A stretch of DNA of 64,000 bases, from the NCBI GenBank assembly GCA_045805505.1, contig JBJMLA010000158.1, positions 1 to 64,000 on the forward strand. The letters run 5' to 3'. Shown one piece after another: positions 17,581 to 25,030 of the stretch (positions are counted from its first letter, which is position 1; every line of letters starts with the position of its first letter). Origin of the DNA: BP-464 sp045805505 (lineage in GTDB: Bacteria > Actinomycetota > Thermoleophilia > Solirubrobacterales > Solirubrobacteraceae). The notes below the pieces were generated by a model that did not search any database, was not told where the DNA came from, and saw nothing but the letters and a program-made list of their open reading frames with translations. Position numbers and translations under genes: made by a program.

Positions 17581-18795
17581 TCATGCCGATGCGTTCTCAC
17601 ACTCAACGAGGTCGGGGAACTTGGCGGCAAGACGAATGACTTCCGCCTCGGCGTACGCCTGCTCGGTGGAGTTGGTGGTCTTGGTGGAGATGGCCCTCCC
17701 ATCTCCACCATCTCCACCAACACCACCAAGGGGGGTCGCAAGAGCTGGAACGGCGGTTACCAACTCCCACTGCCAGTGCTTGCCCACCTTGCGAGGGCTC
17801 ACCGACGGCATCTCGGCCTGTGCGCGCTCGATCGCCCGCCAGGTCAGTCCCGCCTCCTGAGCTTCTTCCTTGAGCTGGCGTGATGGCATCGGCCCGTCCG
17901 CGAGTACATCGAGCAGGAACGCTTTCGCCTTGGCCTTCACGCCTCGTTCCTCCGAGGTCGCCGCAGGTGCCATCAGGTCACTCGCGTTGCGATCGCTTTC
18001 TCCCACAAGCACGAACTTCGAGGTGGTGATCACCTGGTCGTCGTCCGTACGGATCACGGCTGCGTCGATACGACCCGTAATCGACGTCTGCTTCCGGCCT
18101 AGGTTGCACTTCGCGTGCGCGAGGATGCGCTGGTGGCCGCGCTCGCCCTCGGGGTCATCAGGATCTGCGGCGAGCACGAGCACGCTCCTGGCCGCCGCGG
18201 CGAAGCCGACGCTGCCACTGATGCGGGTGAGCGCGTCGTTCGACTCGCCCTTGTTCATGTGGATGAGGCCGATGACGCTCATGTCGCGGCTGCTCGCCAT
18301 GTGCGCGAGCGGGCCGAGGATGCGCCTCACATGCTGGTCGCGGTGGCTGTTGAAGCTGGAGTCCATGAACCCGACGAGCGGGTCCAACACGACGATGCGC
18401 GCACGCACGGCATCGATGGCGTCGGCCAGCAGAGCGTTGTCCCCTGGCAGGGTGAGTGTGGAGTGCAGCGTGGCGCCCTTGTCCTCGGTGCGCATCGCGA
18501 GGAAGTGCATGCGAGTGGGGTCACCGGCCGCGGCGAGGAAGCGGGGCACCAGCGTTGCCTCGATGCTGTCCTCGGCGGTGCAGTAGATGACGTCCACCGG
18601 TTCGCCGAGCAAGTCACCCTCGAGCCGGCCCTGCGTGGCGAGCGCCAGCAGACCTTCCATCACGGTCGTCTTGCCGAGCCCTTCGCGCCCGGCGAGGAGG
18701 TTGATGTTGCCGAGCGCGAAGCGTCCCTGCCAGGCCCACCGTGCCGGCGCCGGGGCGACCGCCGACGCCGTCTGGAGGAACGCCCGGCGATTCAT
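17581..18795 (-). CDS. RepA-like AAA ATPase (AAA_25, hexameric helicase type)
   Basis: 404 residues. Walker A is GREGLGKTTV (about 36-45), Walker B RIVVLDPLVGF, followed by a SVIGLIHMNKGESND sensor-like block and DNALLADAIDAV. This is the KaiC/RepA-type ATPase fold used by plasmid RepA helicases and phage replication modules. A C-terminal winged-helix-like part (FLLDVLADGPMPSRQLKEEA) may bind DNA. The 3' end codes for a Gly/Asp/Thr-rich stretch whose DNA holds an 11-base inverted repeat (17683-17693, 17699-17709). It starts with ATGA overlap on the upstream gene. Suggests that the element can replicate after excision. Confidence 0.8.
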   Translation of the reverse strand: MNRRAFLQTASAVAPAPARWAWQGRFALGNINLLAGREGLGKTTVMEGLLALATQGRLEGDLLGEPVDVIYCTAEDSIEATLVPRFLAAAGDPTRMHFLAMRTEDKGATLHSTLTLPGDNALLADAIDAVRARIVVLDPLVGFMDSSFNSHRDQHVRRILGPLAHMASSRDMSVIGLIHMNKGESNDALTRISGSVGFAAAARSVLVLAADPDDPEGERGHQRILAHAKCNLGRKQTSITGRIDAAVIRTDDDQVITTSKFVLVGESDRNASDLMAPAATSEERGVKAKAKAFLLDVLADGPMPSRQLKEEAQEAGLTWRAIERAQAEMPSVSPRKVGKHWQWELVTAVPALATPLGGVGGDGGDGRAISTKTTNSTEQAYAEAEVIRLAAKFPDLVECENASA

Positions 18796-19058
18796 GATGC
18801 GTCAGCCTTGGGCAGCTCAGTGATGTGAGGAGCCTCGTAGCGGGAAAGGTGGTGCTCTCGGGCGCCGTCGATCACTTTGTGCGCCGTGCGCGTGTCGTCG
18901 TTGATGACGAAGTGGTAGGTGGGCGTGGTGAACCGCACCCAGCCGCTGGGAAGCACCTCCAAGTCGGTGGCGAAGACGGTGCTGCCGTTCCGCTTGAGGA
19001 CCGCGTGCGACGCCCACGAGGGATACCCACGCCCGCCGGTTGACGGCACCCAGCTCAT
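18792..19058 (-). CDS. 88-residue element protein of unknown function
   Basis: ATG 19058 overlaps the XRE stop (ATGA), which decides against the GTG at 19070. The sequence has alternating aromatic and charged residues such as GRGYPSWASHAVLKRNG and TPTYHFVINDDTRTAHK, suggesting a small beta domain. Its stop overlaps the ATPase start. It could be an accessory DNA-binding or directionality protein; nothing in it proves this. Confidence 0.7.
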   Translation of the reverse strand: MSWVPSTGGRGYPSWASHAVLKRNGSTVFATDLEVLPSGWVRFTTPTYHFVINDDTRTAHKVIDGAREHHLSRYEAPHITELPKADAS

Positions 19059-19360
19059 GGCCTGCAGCACGGCGGCTGGTCCAACGCGCCTGACGGCCGC
19101 GCGCAGTCAGAAGGGAAGAGCGACGAGACGTCGCATCCGAGCACCTGGGCGAGGGCCTGAGCGGTTCCGAGCCGCGGCTCGGTCTTGCCTCCCTCAATGT
19201 TGACCACTGTCGTGCGCCCCACGCCGGCGAGCCGAGCAAGATCCACCTGGCGCAGGCCAGCCAGAACCCTGGCCGCCCGGACCGGATGTCCGAGTTGAGT
19301 CCGGCCAGATGTGCACTGTTCAGTGCCTGATGTCGCCACAAGAGAACAAGAAGTCCGCAT
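19055..19360 (-). CDS. XRE-family HTH repressor of the element
   Basis: Up to 101 residues. Residues about 26-85 form a classical lambda-repressor-type HTH: VRAARVLAGLRQVDLARLAG, then VGRTTVVNIEGGKTEPRLGT and LAQVLGCDVSSLF. The first 24 residues are atypical; the start could be ATG 19360 or GTG 19339, neither with an SD. First gene of the leftward operon, so it likely controls its own transcription and possibly that of the divergent zinc-ribbon gene through the palindrome at 19313-19326. Confidence 0.85.
   Translation of the reverse strand: MRTSCSLVATSGTEQCTSGRTQLGHPVRAARVLAGLRQVDLARLAGVGRTTVVNIEGGKTEPRLGTAQALAQVLGCDVSSLFPSDCARPSGALDQPPCCRP
19313..19326. promoter_or_regulatory. Palindromic candidate operator of the XRE repressor
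   Basis: GCACTG-TT-CAGTGC, perfect 6-base arms, near the start of the repressor gene. If the repressor starts at 19360 or 19339 the site is inside its coding region, which is a weakness. Confidence 0.45.
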
Positions 19361-20030
19361 GTCTGGCAGCGTGACCCCCCCGAGCAGTCGTGACGAAGAG
19401 ATCGGGTTTCAGCGGAGCCTTTCGTCAGCCGACCTGGGCAGGTGGCTCTACGGCGTGCTGTACCGACCGGGACGAGATGCCACGCAGGACCGCGAGGCCG
19501 AGCGCACGCACCGCGCACTCACCCTGATCCCTACGGCTCAGGCGCGGGCGAACAAGCTCGGCGCGAGCTTCAAGGCACGCCGAGCGGGGACGAGGGCCCT
19601 GAAGGTGCACCACGCTCGGCTGGCCGATGCACTCCGCGACGGTCTCGAACGTCGCGTCGGACAGCAACTTGGCGGCTCGGACGTGCGCGTGTGGGCCCGC
19701 CTCGCGCAGCACGTTCGAGCACCTGCCGGAACCTACGTCTGTGTAGGGAACGACAGAGGCCCGGGATGCGGCATGGTCTTTGGTGCATACCGGACCGCCG
19801 CACTGTGCGACGGCTGCCGGCGCGGCGGTCAATCGCGTATCGGATGGCACCCGGACGCCCTCCGCGTCGAGTGGGCCGATTGGTTTGACCCCACGTGCCG
19901 CCACTTACTGCTGACGCTCCTGTGCCCGTGCGGTACCCCTTTCCAATGGACCGCGGCGCCGGGCGGAAGGAAGCCGCGGTACTGCCCGCGATGTCGTCGT
20001 ACCGCGACGTCGACGACTAGCTCAAGGTGA
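19359..20030 (+). CDS. Zinc-ribbon protein of the element
   Basis: 223 residues from ATG 19359. The N-terminal half is helical and basic (ERTHRALTLIPTAQARANKL). The C-terminal half has a Cys cluster CGMVFGAYRTAALCDGC and a second, LCPCGTPFQW with YCPRCRR, the spacing of two four-Cys zinc ribbons. The ATG overlaps the ATG of the divergent repressor (CATG), so at least one of the two starts is probably wrong. Family not recognised; DNA or RNA binding is plausible. Confidence 0.65.
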   Translation: MSGSVTPPSSRDEEIGFQRSLSSADLGRWLYGVLYRPGRDATQDREAERTHRALTLIPTAQARANKLGASFKARRAGTRALKVHHARLADALRDGLERRVGQQLGGSDVRVWARLAQHVRAPAGTYVCVGNDRGPGCGMVFGAYRTAALCDGCRRGGQSRIGWHPDALRVEWADWFDPTCRHLLLTLLCPCGTPFQWTAAPGGRKPRYCPRCRRTATSTTSSR

Positions 20031-20103
20031 CGGTGTTCCCGGCGCCCATGGCCTTCAGCGTGATGGGCATCCTCGAGCTGCGTCGTCGACGTCATGCCCC
20101 CGC

Positions 20104-20913
20104 TCAGGGGAGGTACTTCTCGTACGCCGCGACCCAATCGCGAGCGATGGCCCGTTGCGCCGCACGGACGGACAGGCGTCCGCTGCACACCAACGAATGC
20201 AGCTTGTTCTCCAGGCGATCCTTCTCGTGGAAGCCGGGCACGGGCCGCGCGGCCTCCGGGAACAAGTTGGCCACGGCGTTCGAGCCGCCCAGCTCGAGCG
20301 GTACCAGGTGGTCCATCTCGTAGGTGCCGCGGTCGTGCTGCGTTATCCCGTAGGTGGCGTAGACGTCGTTCTTGGTCGCCGTGGAGACGTTCCGGACTGA
20401 GCCCGAGTAGCCCGGCTTGCACACCTTCTTCGCGGTGGCCGTCTTGAAGATCGCTCCGGGTGTGCAGAACGGGTCGGGCAGAGCACCATCCACCTCACAC
20501 TCGGATTCGCCGCCGGCATCGGCCGGGGACGTCTCCGTCGTAGCGGGCGGGGGCGTCTGCTCGGTGGTAGTCGGCGGCGGCGGGGGCGGCGCGGTGGTCG
20601 TCGTCGTTGCCGGCGGCGTGGTGGGTGTAGGCGGGGTGCTCGGTGTTGTTGCAGGAGGGACCACGGCCCCGGCCGCCCGGCAGTAGTACGTGTAGCCCCC
20701 GGAGGTGATGACCGTCGTGTCCTGCGAGGCGTCGTACTCGTCTGCGCCCGGCTTCACGCAGTCCCAGCCCTGGCCTGAGCCGTCGTACCAGACGTAGGTG
20801 TGGTGGTCCGAGGGACACGAGTGGTTGCTGTGGCAGCCGCTCTGGTGCCCGAGCGCCACCGACGCGAGGACGCCGAGGATCAGCGCGACGAGCAGGACCG
20901 GGAGCTTCCGCAT
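20104..20913 (-). CDS. Secreted HNH-nuclease-like protein with Pro/Thr linker
   Basis: 269 residues from ATG 20913, chosen because it begins a clean signal peptide (MRKLPVLLVALILGVLASVA). A Cys/His-rich N-domain (SGCHSNHSCPSDHHTY) precedes a low-complexity Pro/Thr linker (about 85-130). The C-terminal domain has YEMDHLVPLELGGSN, ANLFPEA, KDRLENKLH and a conserved tail AIARDWVAAYEKYLP, matching secreted HNH-type nucleases (DH...N core). Could degrade extracellular DNA or act as a toxin on neighbours. Within the element but oriented away from the cargo operon. Confidence 0.75.
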   Translation of the reverse strand: MRKLPVLLVALILGVLASVALGHQSGCHSNHSCPSDHHTYVWYDGSGQGWDCVKPGADEYDASQDTTVITSGGYTYYCRAAGAVVPPATTPSTPPTPTTPPATTTTTAPPPPPPTTTEQTPPPATTETSPADAGGESECEVDGALPDPFCTPGAIFKTATAKKVCKPGYSGSVRNVSTATKNDVYATYGITQHDRGTYEMDHLVPLELGGSNAVANLFPEAARPVPGFHEKDRLENKLHSLVCSGRLSVRAAQRAIARDWVAAYEKYLP

Positions 20914-21224
20914 CGAGCGACCGTAATCCGGCGCGGCGCACGGAGCTATCGGACGATCGTCCGCAGTCCAGTGCGGCGCTGCGTTGCTCGCTGTGGAACC
21001 CGCCGGCGGCGAACGAAGAACTTTCCCGACTTTGCGGGGTGGCTTCATCCCGCCGGCAGATGCCGTCCGCCCGCCCACGTACGTTGCCCGTGGAACCGCT
21101 TTGCTCTTCGCGCGCGCGGCCGATGGTCCCTCGGGACCTTCCGCTCGACGCTCGAACGGCGAGGAACACCACTTCGACGCGGCCACGGCCTCGAGCCCTT
21201 GTCGCGTCGGGAGGAGACAACCGA
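20914..21224. promoter_or_regulatory. 311-bp divergent intergenic region
   Basis: Between the HNH gene (minus) and the GHKL ATPase gene (plus). It holds a self-complementary 14-mer CGGACGATCGTCCG at 20950-20963, a dyad GGTCCC-TC-GGGACC at 21125-21138, and the SD GGGAGGAG of the ATPase gene at about 21209-21215. No convincing -35/-10 pair seen. The remaining sequence is open in frames that look non-coding. Confidence 0.5.
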
Positions 21225-23057
21225 ATGACGGACCACGTCGGCGTCCACGACGCCAAGCGCACCCTTGAGATGGGTGTCGCCAACACCGGCTTCCTGATCG
21301 ACCGGATCGGCAAGGATTGTGCTCCGCTGCAGTTCCTGCGTGAGATCACGCAGAACTCGATCGAAGCAATCCTGGAAACCGGCCAGGGCGGCGAGGTGGT
21401 CTGGGACGTCGACTGGAACCACTTCGAGCTGACCGGCGTCTACAAGCTCGCCTGCATCGACAACGGCATCGGCATGACCGGGCCCGAGATGTTGACGTAC
21501 ATCAACCACCTGTCCTCGTCGACGCATGAGCAGTCCTACGACGGGAACTTCGGCGTAGGCGCGAAGGTGGCCGCTGCGACCCGCAACCACGCCGGGCTCG
21601 TGTACCTCTCGTACAAGGACGGGCAGGGCTGGATGACGCATCTCTGGCGTGACCCCGACACGGGCCAGTACGGAGTCCAGCGCACGCAGATGAAGGACGG
21701 GAGCTACCAGGACTACGCCAAGATCTCGGACCCGAGCGTGCAGCCGCCGAGCATCGACGAGCACGGCACGATGGTGGTCCTCTTCGGCAACGACATCGAA
21801 GACGACACGATGACCGCCCCGCCCGCGGCGGCCGCGCCCTCGATCTGGATCGCTCGCTATCTCAACACGCGCTACTTCAGGTTCCCGAAGGGCATCACGG
21901 TGAAGGCCCGCGAGGGTTGGAAGGAGCCGCGGACCAACAAGGACGTCAACCTCCTCCGCACGGTGATCGGCCAGGAGGCGTACCTGGAGAAGAACTCCGA
22001 CACCTCCGGCAACGTGCGACTTTCGAACGCGACCGCGCACTGGTGGATTCTCAAGGACGGGCCCGCGATCTCGCAGAACTCCGGCCGGCTCGCGTCAAGC
22101 GGTCACATGGCCGCGTTGTATCAGGACGAGCTGTACGAAATGGTCACCGGTCGAGCCGGCGTTGCGCGGCTCCAGATGTTCGGCGTCATCTTCGGCCACA
22201 ACCGGGTGGTCATGTACGTGGAGCCCGATGCCGACGCCGGCGCGTTGACCTCCAACGCCGCGCGCACGAACCTGATCCTCCACGGCGAGTCCTTGCCGTG
22301 GGCGGAGTGGGCGGCGGAGTTCAGGGCCGTGATGCCCGAAGAGATCAAGCACCTGATGGAGGAGGTCACCGCCGGCTCGACCTCTCAGGACCACAAGCAG
22401 GCGATCAAGGAGCGGCTCAAGGCGATCCGGGACTTGATGAGGGTCAGCCGCTACCGGCCCACCAAGACCGGCGACATGAACGTCTCGCACCAGACCGCCG
22501 GTGGAAAGCCGCGCACCAACGATGAGAGCACGACCCCTTCCGGTTCCGGCGGCGGGAGCACCGGGGGTAGGGCCGGAGGGATCTACGCGCTGTTCGTTGA
22601 CGACGAGGGCGTGCCTGGTGAGGAGGTCTTTGCCGATACCGATCCGGTCGTCCAGTGGATCAGCGTCAAGGACAAGACGCGAACCGTCGAGCTTCTGGAG
22701 GACCGAGCCGCGAAGTACCTCGCGGACCAGAACATCCTCCAGATCAACGCCGACTTCCGCGTCTTCAACGACATGATCGACCGTTGGTGCGTGCACTACC
22801 CCGATGTGCCGGGTGCGGCCGACGTCGTGGGCAGCACCGTGCGCGAATGGTTCGAGCAGGCCCTCGTGGAGACGGTCATCGGGGCACAGAGCCTGCAGGG
22901 CTCGCCGTTCTGGACCATCGAGGACATCGGCAAGCTGTGGTCCGAGGAGTCGCTGACGGCGGCGGTGCTCCAGCGCTACCACATCGACATCAACGTCAAG
23001 AGGACCGTCGGTTCCAAGCTGGGCTCCGCCAGTCCGAAGGTCCCGGCCGCTGCCTGA
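21225..23057 (+). CDS. GHKL (Hsp90/MORC-like) ATPase of the element
   Basis: 610 residues from ATG 21225 with a strong SD, preferred over the upstream in-frame ATG. The Bergerat fold is plain: LREITQNSIEAI (Glu40, Asn44), IDNGIGM (Asp79) and a lid motif GNFGVGAKVAAATR. A transducer-like middle region follows (to about 400), then a Gly/Ser/Thr linker (SGSGGGSTGG) and a C-terminal domain of about 180 residues with HIDINVKRTVGSK at the end. No kinase His, topoisomerase Tyr or MutL endonuclease motif. First gene of the rightward cargo set. Similar ATPases occur in MORC-type conflict systems; the exact function is unknown. Confidence 0.82.
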   Translation: MTDHVGVHDAKRTLEMGVANTGFLIDRIGKDCAPLQFLREITQNSIEAILETGQGGEVVWDVDWNHFELTGVYKLACIDNGIGMTGPEMLTYINHLSSSTHEQSYDGNFGVGAKVAAATRNHAGLVYLSYKDGQGWMTHLWRDPDTGQYGVQRTQMKDGSYQDYAKISDPSVQPPSIDEHGTMVVLFGNDIEDDTMTAPPAAAAPSIWIARYLNTRYFRFPKGITVKAREGWKEPRTNKDVNLLRTVIGQEAYLEKNSDTSGNVRLSNATAHWWILKDGPAISQNSGRLASSGHMAALYQDELYEMVTGRAGVARLQMFGVIFGHNRVVMYVEPDADAGALTSNAARTNLILHGESLPWAEWAAEFRAVMPEEIKHLMEEVTAGSTSQDHKQAIKERLKAIRDLMRVSRYRPTKTGDMNVSHQTAGGKPRTNDESTTPSGSGGGSTGGRAGGIYALFVDDEGVPGEEVFADTDPVVQWISVKDKTRTVELLEDRAAKYLADQNILQINADFRVFNDMIDRWCVHYPDVPGAADVVGSTVREWFEQALVETVIGAQSLQGSPFWTIEDIGKLWSEESLTAAVLQRYHIDINVKRTVGSKLGSASPKVPAAA

Positions 23058-23080
23058 CCAGCCCGCGCGCGGTGGCCACG

Positions 23081-23122
23081 GACACCGCGCGCGCCGCTCC
23101 GGACAGCGTTCGCGACGGTGTC
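23081..23122 (+). promoter_or_regulatory. Stem-loop after the GHKL ATPase gene
   Basis: Arms GACACCG and CGGTGTC (23081-23087, 23116-23122), extended by CGCG pairs with one bulge. It lies in the 162-bp gap before the next cargo gene, so could end or attenuate transcription between them. Confidence 0.4.
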
Positions 23123-23219
23123 ACCCCCATGGTGTACCTTGTAGCAGTCGGCTCGATTGAGTCGGCCCGTAGGACCCTCGGTCAACTGGCCGTGGGAAGC
23201 AACGCAGGAGTTGAAGACT

Positions 23220-23972
23220 ATGGCCGAAGTGCAGCCGCTCGACGAGGTGATGCCTGTCGAGCTGACGTTCGACTACGAGGTCGGCGACGACTGGTTCCAG
23301 CAGGAGATCCTGGAAACCGGCAACAAGCCGTCGAAGCGCTACCGCATCAAGTTCAGTCTGGGCGAGATCCCGGACCCGCCGACCCGCAAGGCGCTGCTGA
23401 AGGCGAAGGACCTCTACGACGCCACGGATTGCTACCCAGAGGTCGCCGAACCGACGGACGATCCGTTGCTCATCATCGCAGCGGTCCACGAGGCGTACGC
23501 CGCCGAGAACGAGGACTCCGTCGCGGACGTCGACGAGCAGACGTACCGCAGCGAGATGGCGCAGTGGATCGCTGTCCACGGCTCCAAGCGCCTCAAGGAG
23601 GCGCACGAGCGGGGCTACATCGTCGATCGTCTGTACGCCCTTGAGCGGGTCGCGCGCGATTGGCCTGGGATGTGGGTCGACATCGGCAGGACGGCGGAGA
23701 TCAACCCCCGCGCGAACCCGAGCGAGGCCGCGCTGCACACCGAGACGGACGTCTTGAACTACGTCGCCACCGAGTACCCGGCGAAAGCGCCGAGCGTGCG
23801 GATCGTGTGGCTGAAGACGTTCCCCCGGGATATGCAGACGTACCTCGACGAGCACGATGAGTTCTTCGAGGAGGAGCAGGGCGAGGCGATCCTCCTCGAG
23901 CCCTGGCTCGGCCGCTACAGGCTCATCCTTCCCGTGGACCCGGATCTCCGGGCCCCCGAGGAGGTGGAGTAG
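23220..23972 (+). CDS. 250-residue acidic cargo protein
   Basis: ATG 23220 with AGGAG 9 bases upstream. A beta-rich start (VELTFDYEVGDDWFQQEI) is followed by helices with many Asp/Glu and an acidic tail (DLRAPEEVE). The middle YALERVARDWPGMWVDIGRT and the WLGRYRLILPVD end are distinctive but match no family I know. Four bases separate it from the GNAT-like gene. Likely works with the GHKL ATPase and GNAT-like protein, on position alone. Confidence 0.75.
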   Translation: MAEVQPLDEVMPVELTFDYEVGDDWFQQEILETGNKPSKRYRIKFSLGEIPDPPTRKALLKAKDLYDATDCYPEVAEPTDDPLLIIAAVHEAYAAENEDSVADVDEQTYRSEMAQWIAVHGSKRLKEAHERGYIVDRLYALERVARDWPGMWVDIGRTAEINPRANPSEAALHTETDVLNYVATEYPAKAPSVRIVWLKTFPRDMQTYLDEHDEFFEEEQGEAILLEPWLGRYRLILPVDPDLRAPEEVE

Positions 23973-23975
23973 CTG

Positions 23976-24575
23976 ATGACCACGCCCGACAACGAGACGA
24001 CGACCGGCACCATGCCGACGGAGGCCAGGGGGAACTCCGCGAGCGTGTGGGAGCGGCTGGACATCCGAGGTCTCCGCACGGTGCCCGGGCTCCGCGACAT
24101 GGTTGACGCGTTCGAGCCCTTGGATCATCCCGCCGGCTACGCGGCCGCTGAGTTCTTGAAGGGCGAGGCCGTCGGCGTTCCGGCCGACATCCGGCCGACG
24201 GCCGCGACGCACGTCCTGATCGACAACGGTCGCATCGAGGGGTTCGTGAGCACGAAGACGGCGGAGGTGAAGCTGACGGAGACCGACATGACGACGCTGG
24301 GGATCGTCGATCACGGGAAGGTCCCGTCGTTCCACATCTGCTGGATCGCCAAGCACGCCGACAGCACCGTGTCCGGGGTGACGCTCTTTCACTGGGCCCT
24401 GTACCGGGCGTCGGAGGTCAGGAAGGACCTCGGCTTCGCGGTTGTGACGCTCGACCCCTACGACAAGGCTGTCACCGAGATGTGGAAGGCGGAGCCGTAC
24501 CTGTTCCGCGAGAGCAACACGAAGCGCACGGGCTTCGGCGTGCCCAAGAAGCTCTGGATCCCCTACGTCGACTAG
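23976..24575 (+). CDS. GNAT-like cargo protein
   Basis: 199 residues from ATG 23976, with GGAGGTGGAG just upstream and 3 bases after the previous stop. The order of elements resembles an N-acetyltransferase fold: IDNGRIEGFVSTK, VPSFHICWIAKHAD (core strand), a helix WALYRASEVRKDLG, then AVVTLDPYD and a final KKLWIPYVD strand. The acetyl-CoA loop (Q/RxxGxG/A) is not evident, so activity is uncertain. The stop overlaps tail to tail with the 65-residue gene at CTAG. Confidence 0.65.
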   Translation: MTTPDNETTTGTMPTEARGNSASVWERLDIRGLRTVPGLRDMVDAFEPLDHPAGYAAAEFLKGEAVGVPADIRPTAATHVLIDNGRIEGFVSTKTAEVKLTETDMTTLGIVDHGKVPSFHICWIAKHADSTVSGVTLFHWALYRASEVRKDLGFAVVTLDPYDKAVTEMWKAEPYLFRESNTKRTGFGVPKKLWIPYVD

Positions 24576-24769
24576 ACGCGGCCGCGGCGAGCGTGGCGGC
24601 CGTAGTCCCTGGCCGCCTCGTAGAGGGCACGCAGACGAGGATCACGACGCGCATCCTCGAGTTCCACCGCATCGATCTCGGCTACGGGCTCGGCGCAGGG
24701 GTCCTCATCTCGCGCGCGCGAGTGAGACTGCTCGTGCTTTCTCGTGGGGCGGTGCGCTGTGTCGGCCAT
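24572..24769 (-). CDS. Small charged protein next to the right end of the element
   Basis: 65 residues from ATG 24769, fixed by a strong SD AAAGGAGGG. It is Arg/His/Glu-rich: HRPTRKHEQSHSRARDEDP, then DAVELEDARRDPRLRALYEA and a basic end. Position beside attR and small size fit a recombination directionality factor or regulator, but it has no recognisable HTH. Upstream lies a cluster of palindromes. Confidence 0.7.
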   Translation of the reverse strand: MADTAHRPTRKHEQSHSRARDEDPCAEPVAEIDAVELEDARRDPRLRALYEAARDYGRHARRGRV

Positions 24770-24797
24770 GGAACCCTCCTTTACGCGGCGCGAGGCG

Positions 24798-24849
24798 TGC
24801 ACACATCGTGTGCATGTACATCAACACCAGTGACAGTACAGAGTGTCAC
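24798..24849. promoter_or_regulatory. Palindrome cluster upstream of the 65-residue gene
   Basis: TGCACAC-ATC-GTGTGCA (24798-24814, perfect 7-base arms) is followed by GTGACA and TGTCAC arms (24830-24835, 24844-24849). The 247-bp stretch 24770-25016 that holds them has no convincing gene. Candidate operator, or excision-factor binding array near attR. Confidence 0.5.
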
Positions 24850-25016
24850 CCCGGTACCACTCCCGTGATGGGCTGCAAGCAGCCGGTCATACCGCGATCA
24901 GCCCTTATGCCGTAAGGACTTCGGGGTTGTCGGCGTGGTCTTCGACCTGGCGCCGGCAGACACCTCCAGCGGAGGGAGAGCCACCCCCTCGGGCCGTAGT
25001 GCATAGGTGCCGGGAG

Positions 25017-25030
25017 ATGAAGGTCAACCG
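25017..25030 (+). other. attR core of the integrated element
   Basis: ATGAAGGTCAACCG, 12 of 14 identical to the attL core at 14733-14746. To its right the sigma-factor frame resumes. It also creates an ATG (25017) directly in frame with the 3' half. Confidence 0.8.

Larger units (their letters stand above)
14741..25024. mobile_element. Integrative element of about 10.3 kb with a large serine integrase
   Basis: Bounded by near-identical cores inside a split sigma-factor gene. It has an integrase at the left edge, a repressor-led leftward operon with a RepA-like ATPase, and cargo genes on the right. Junction positions are uncertain by a few bases because the crossover dinucleotide lies somewhere in AAGGT or AACCG. 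No conjugation, capsid or terminase genes are visible, so it is more like a satellite or integrative mobilizable/cargo element than a full prophage or ICE. Codon use inside is less GC-biased at third positions than in flanking genes, by eye. Confidence 0.88.

Noticed and set aside
17396..17584. N-terminal extension giving a 121-residue protein
   Set aside because: ATGA overlap supports it, but the sequence has AAA AAA, GTA and other codons unlike neighbouring genes and looks non-coding. Kept only as an alternative.
23976..24575. Toxin-antitoxin pair (GNAT-like protein with the 65-aa protein)
   Set aside because: They are convergent, not in one operon, and the 65-aa protein lacks a ribbon-helix-helix. 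Classic TacT-type pairs have a different layout.
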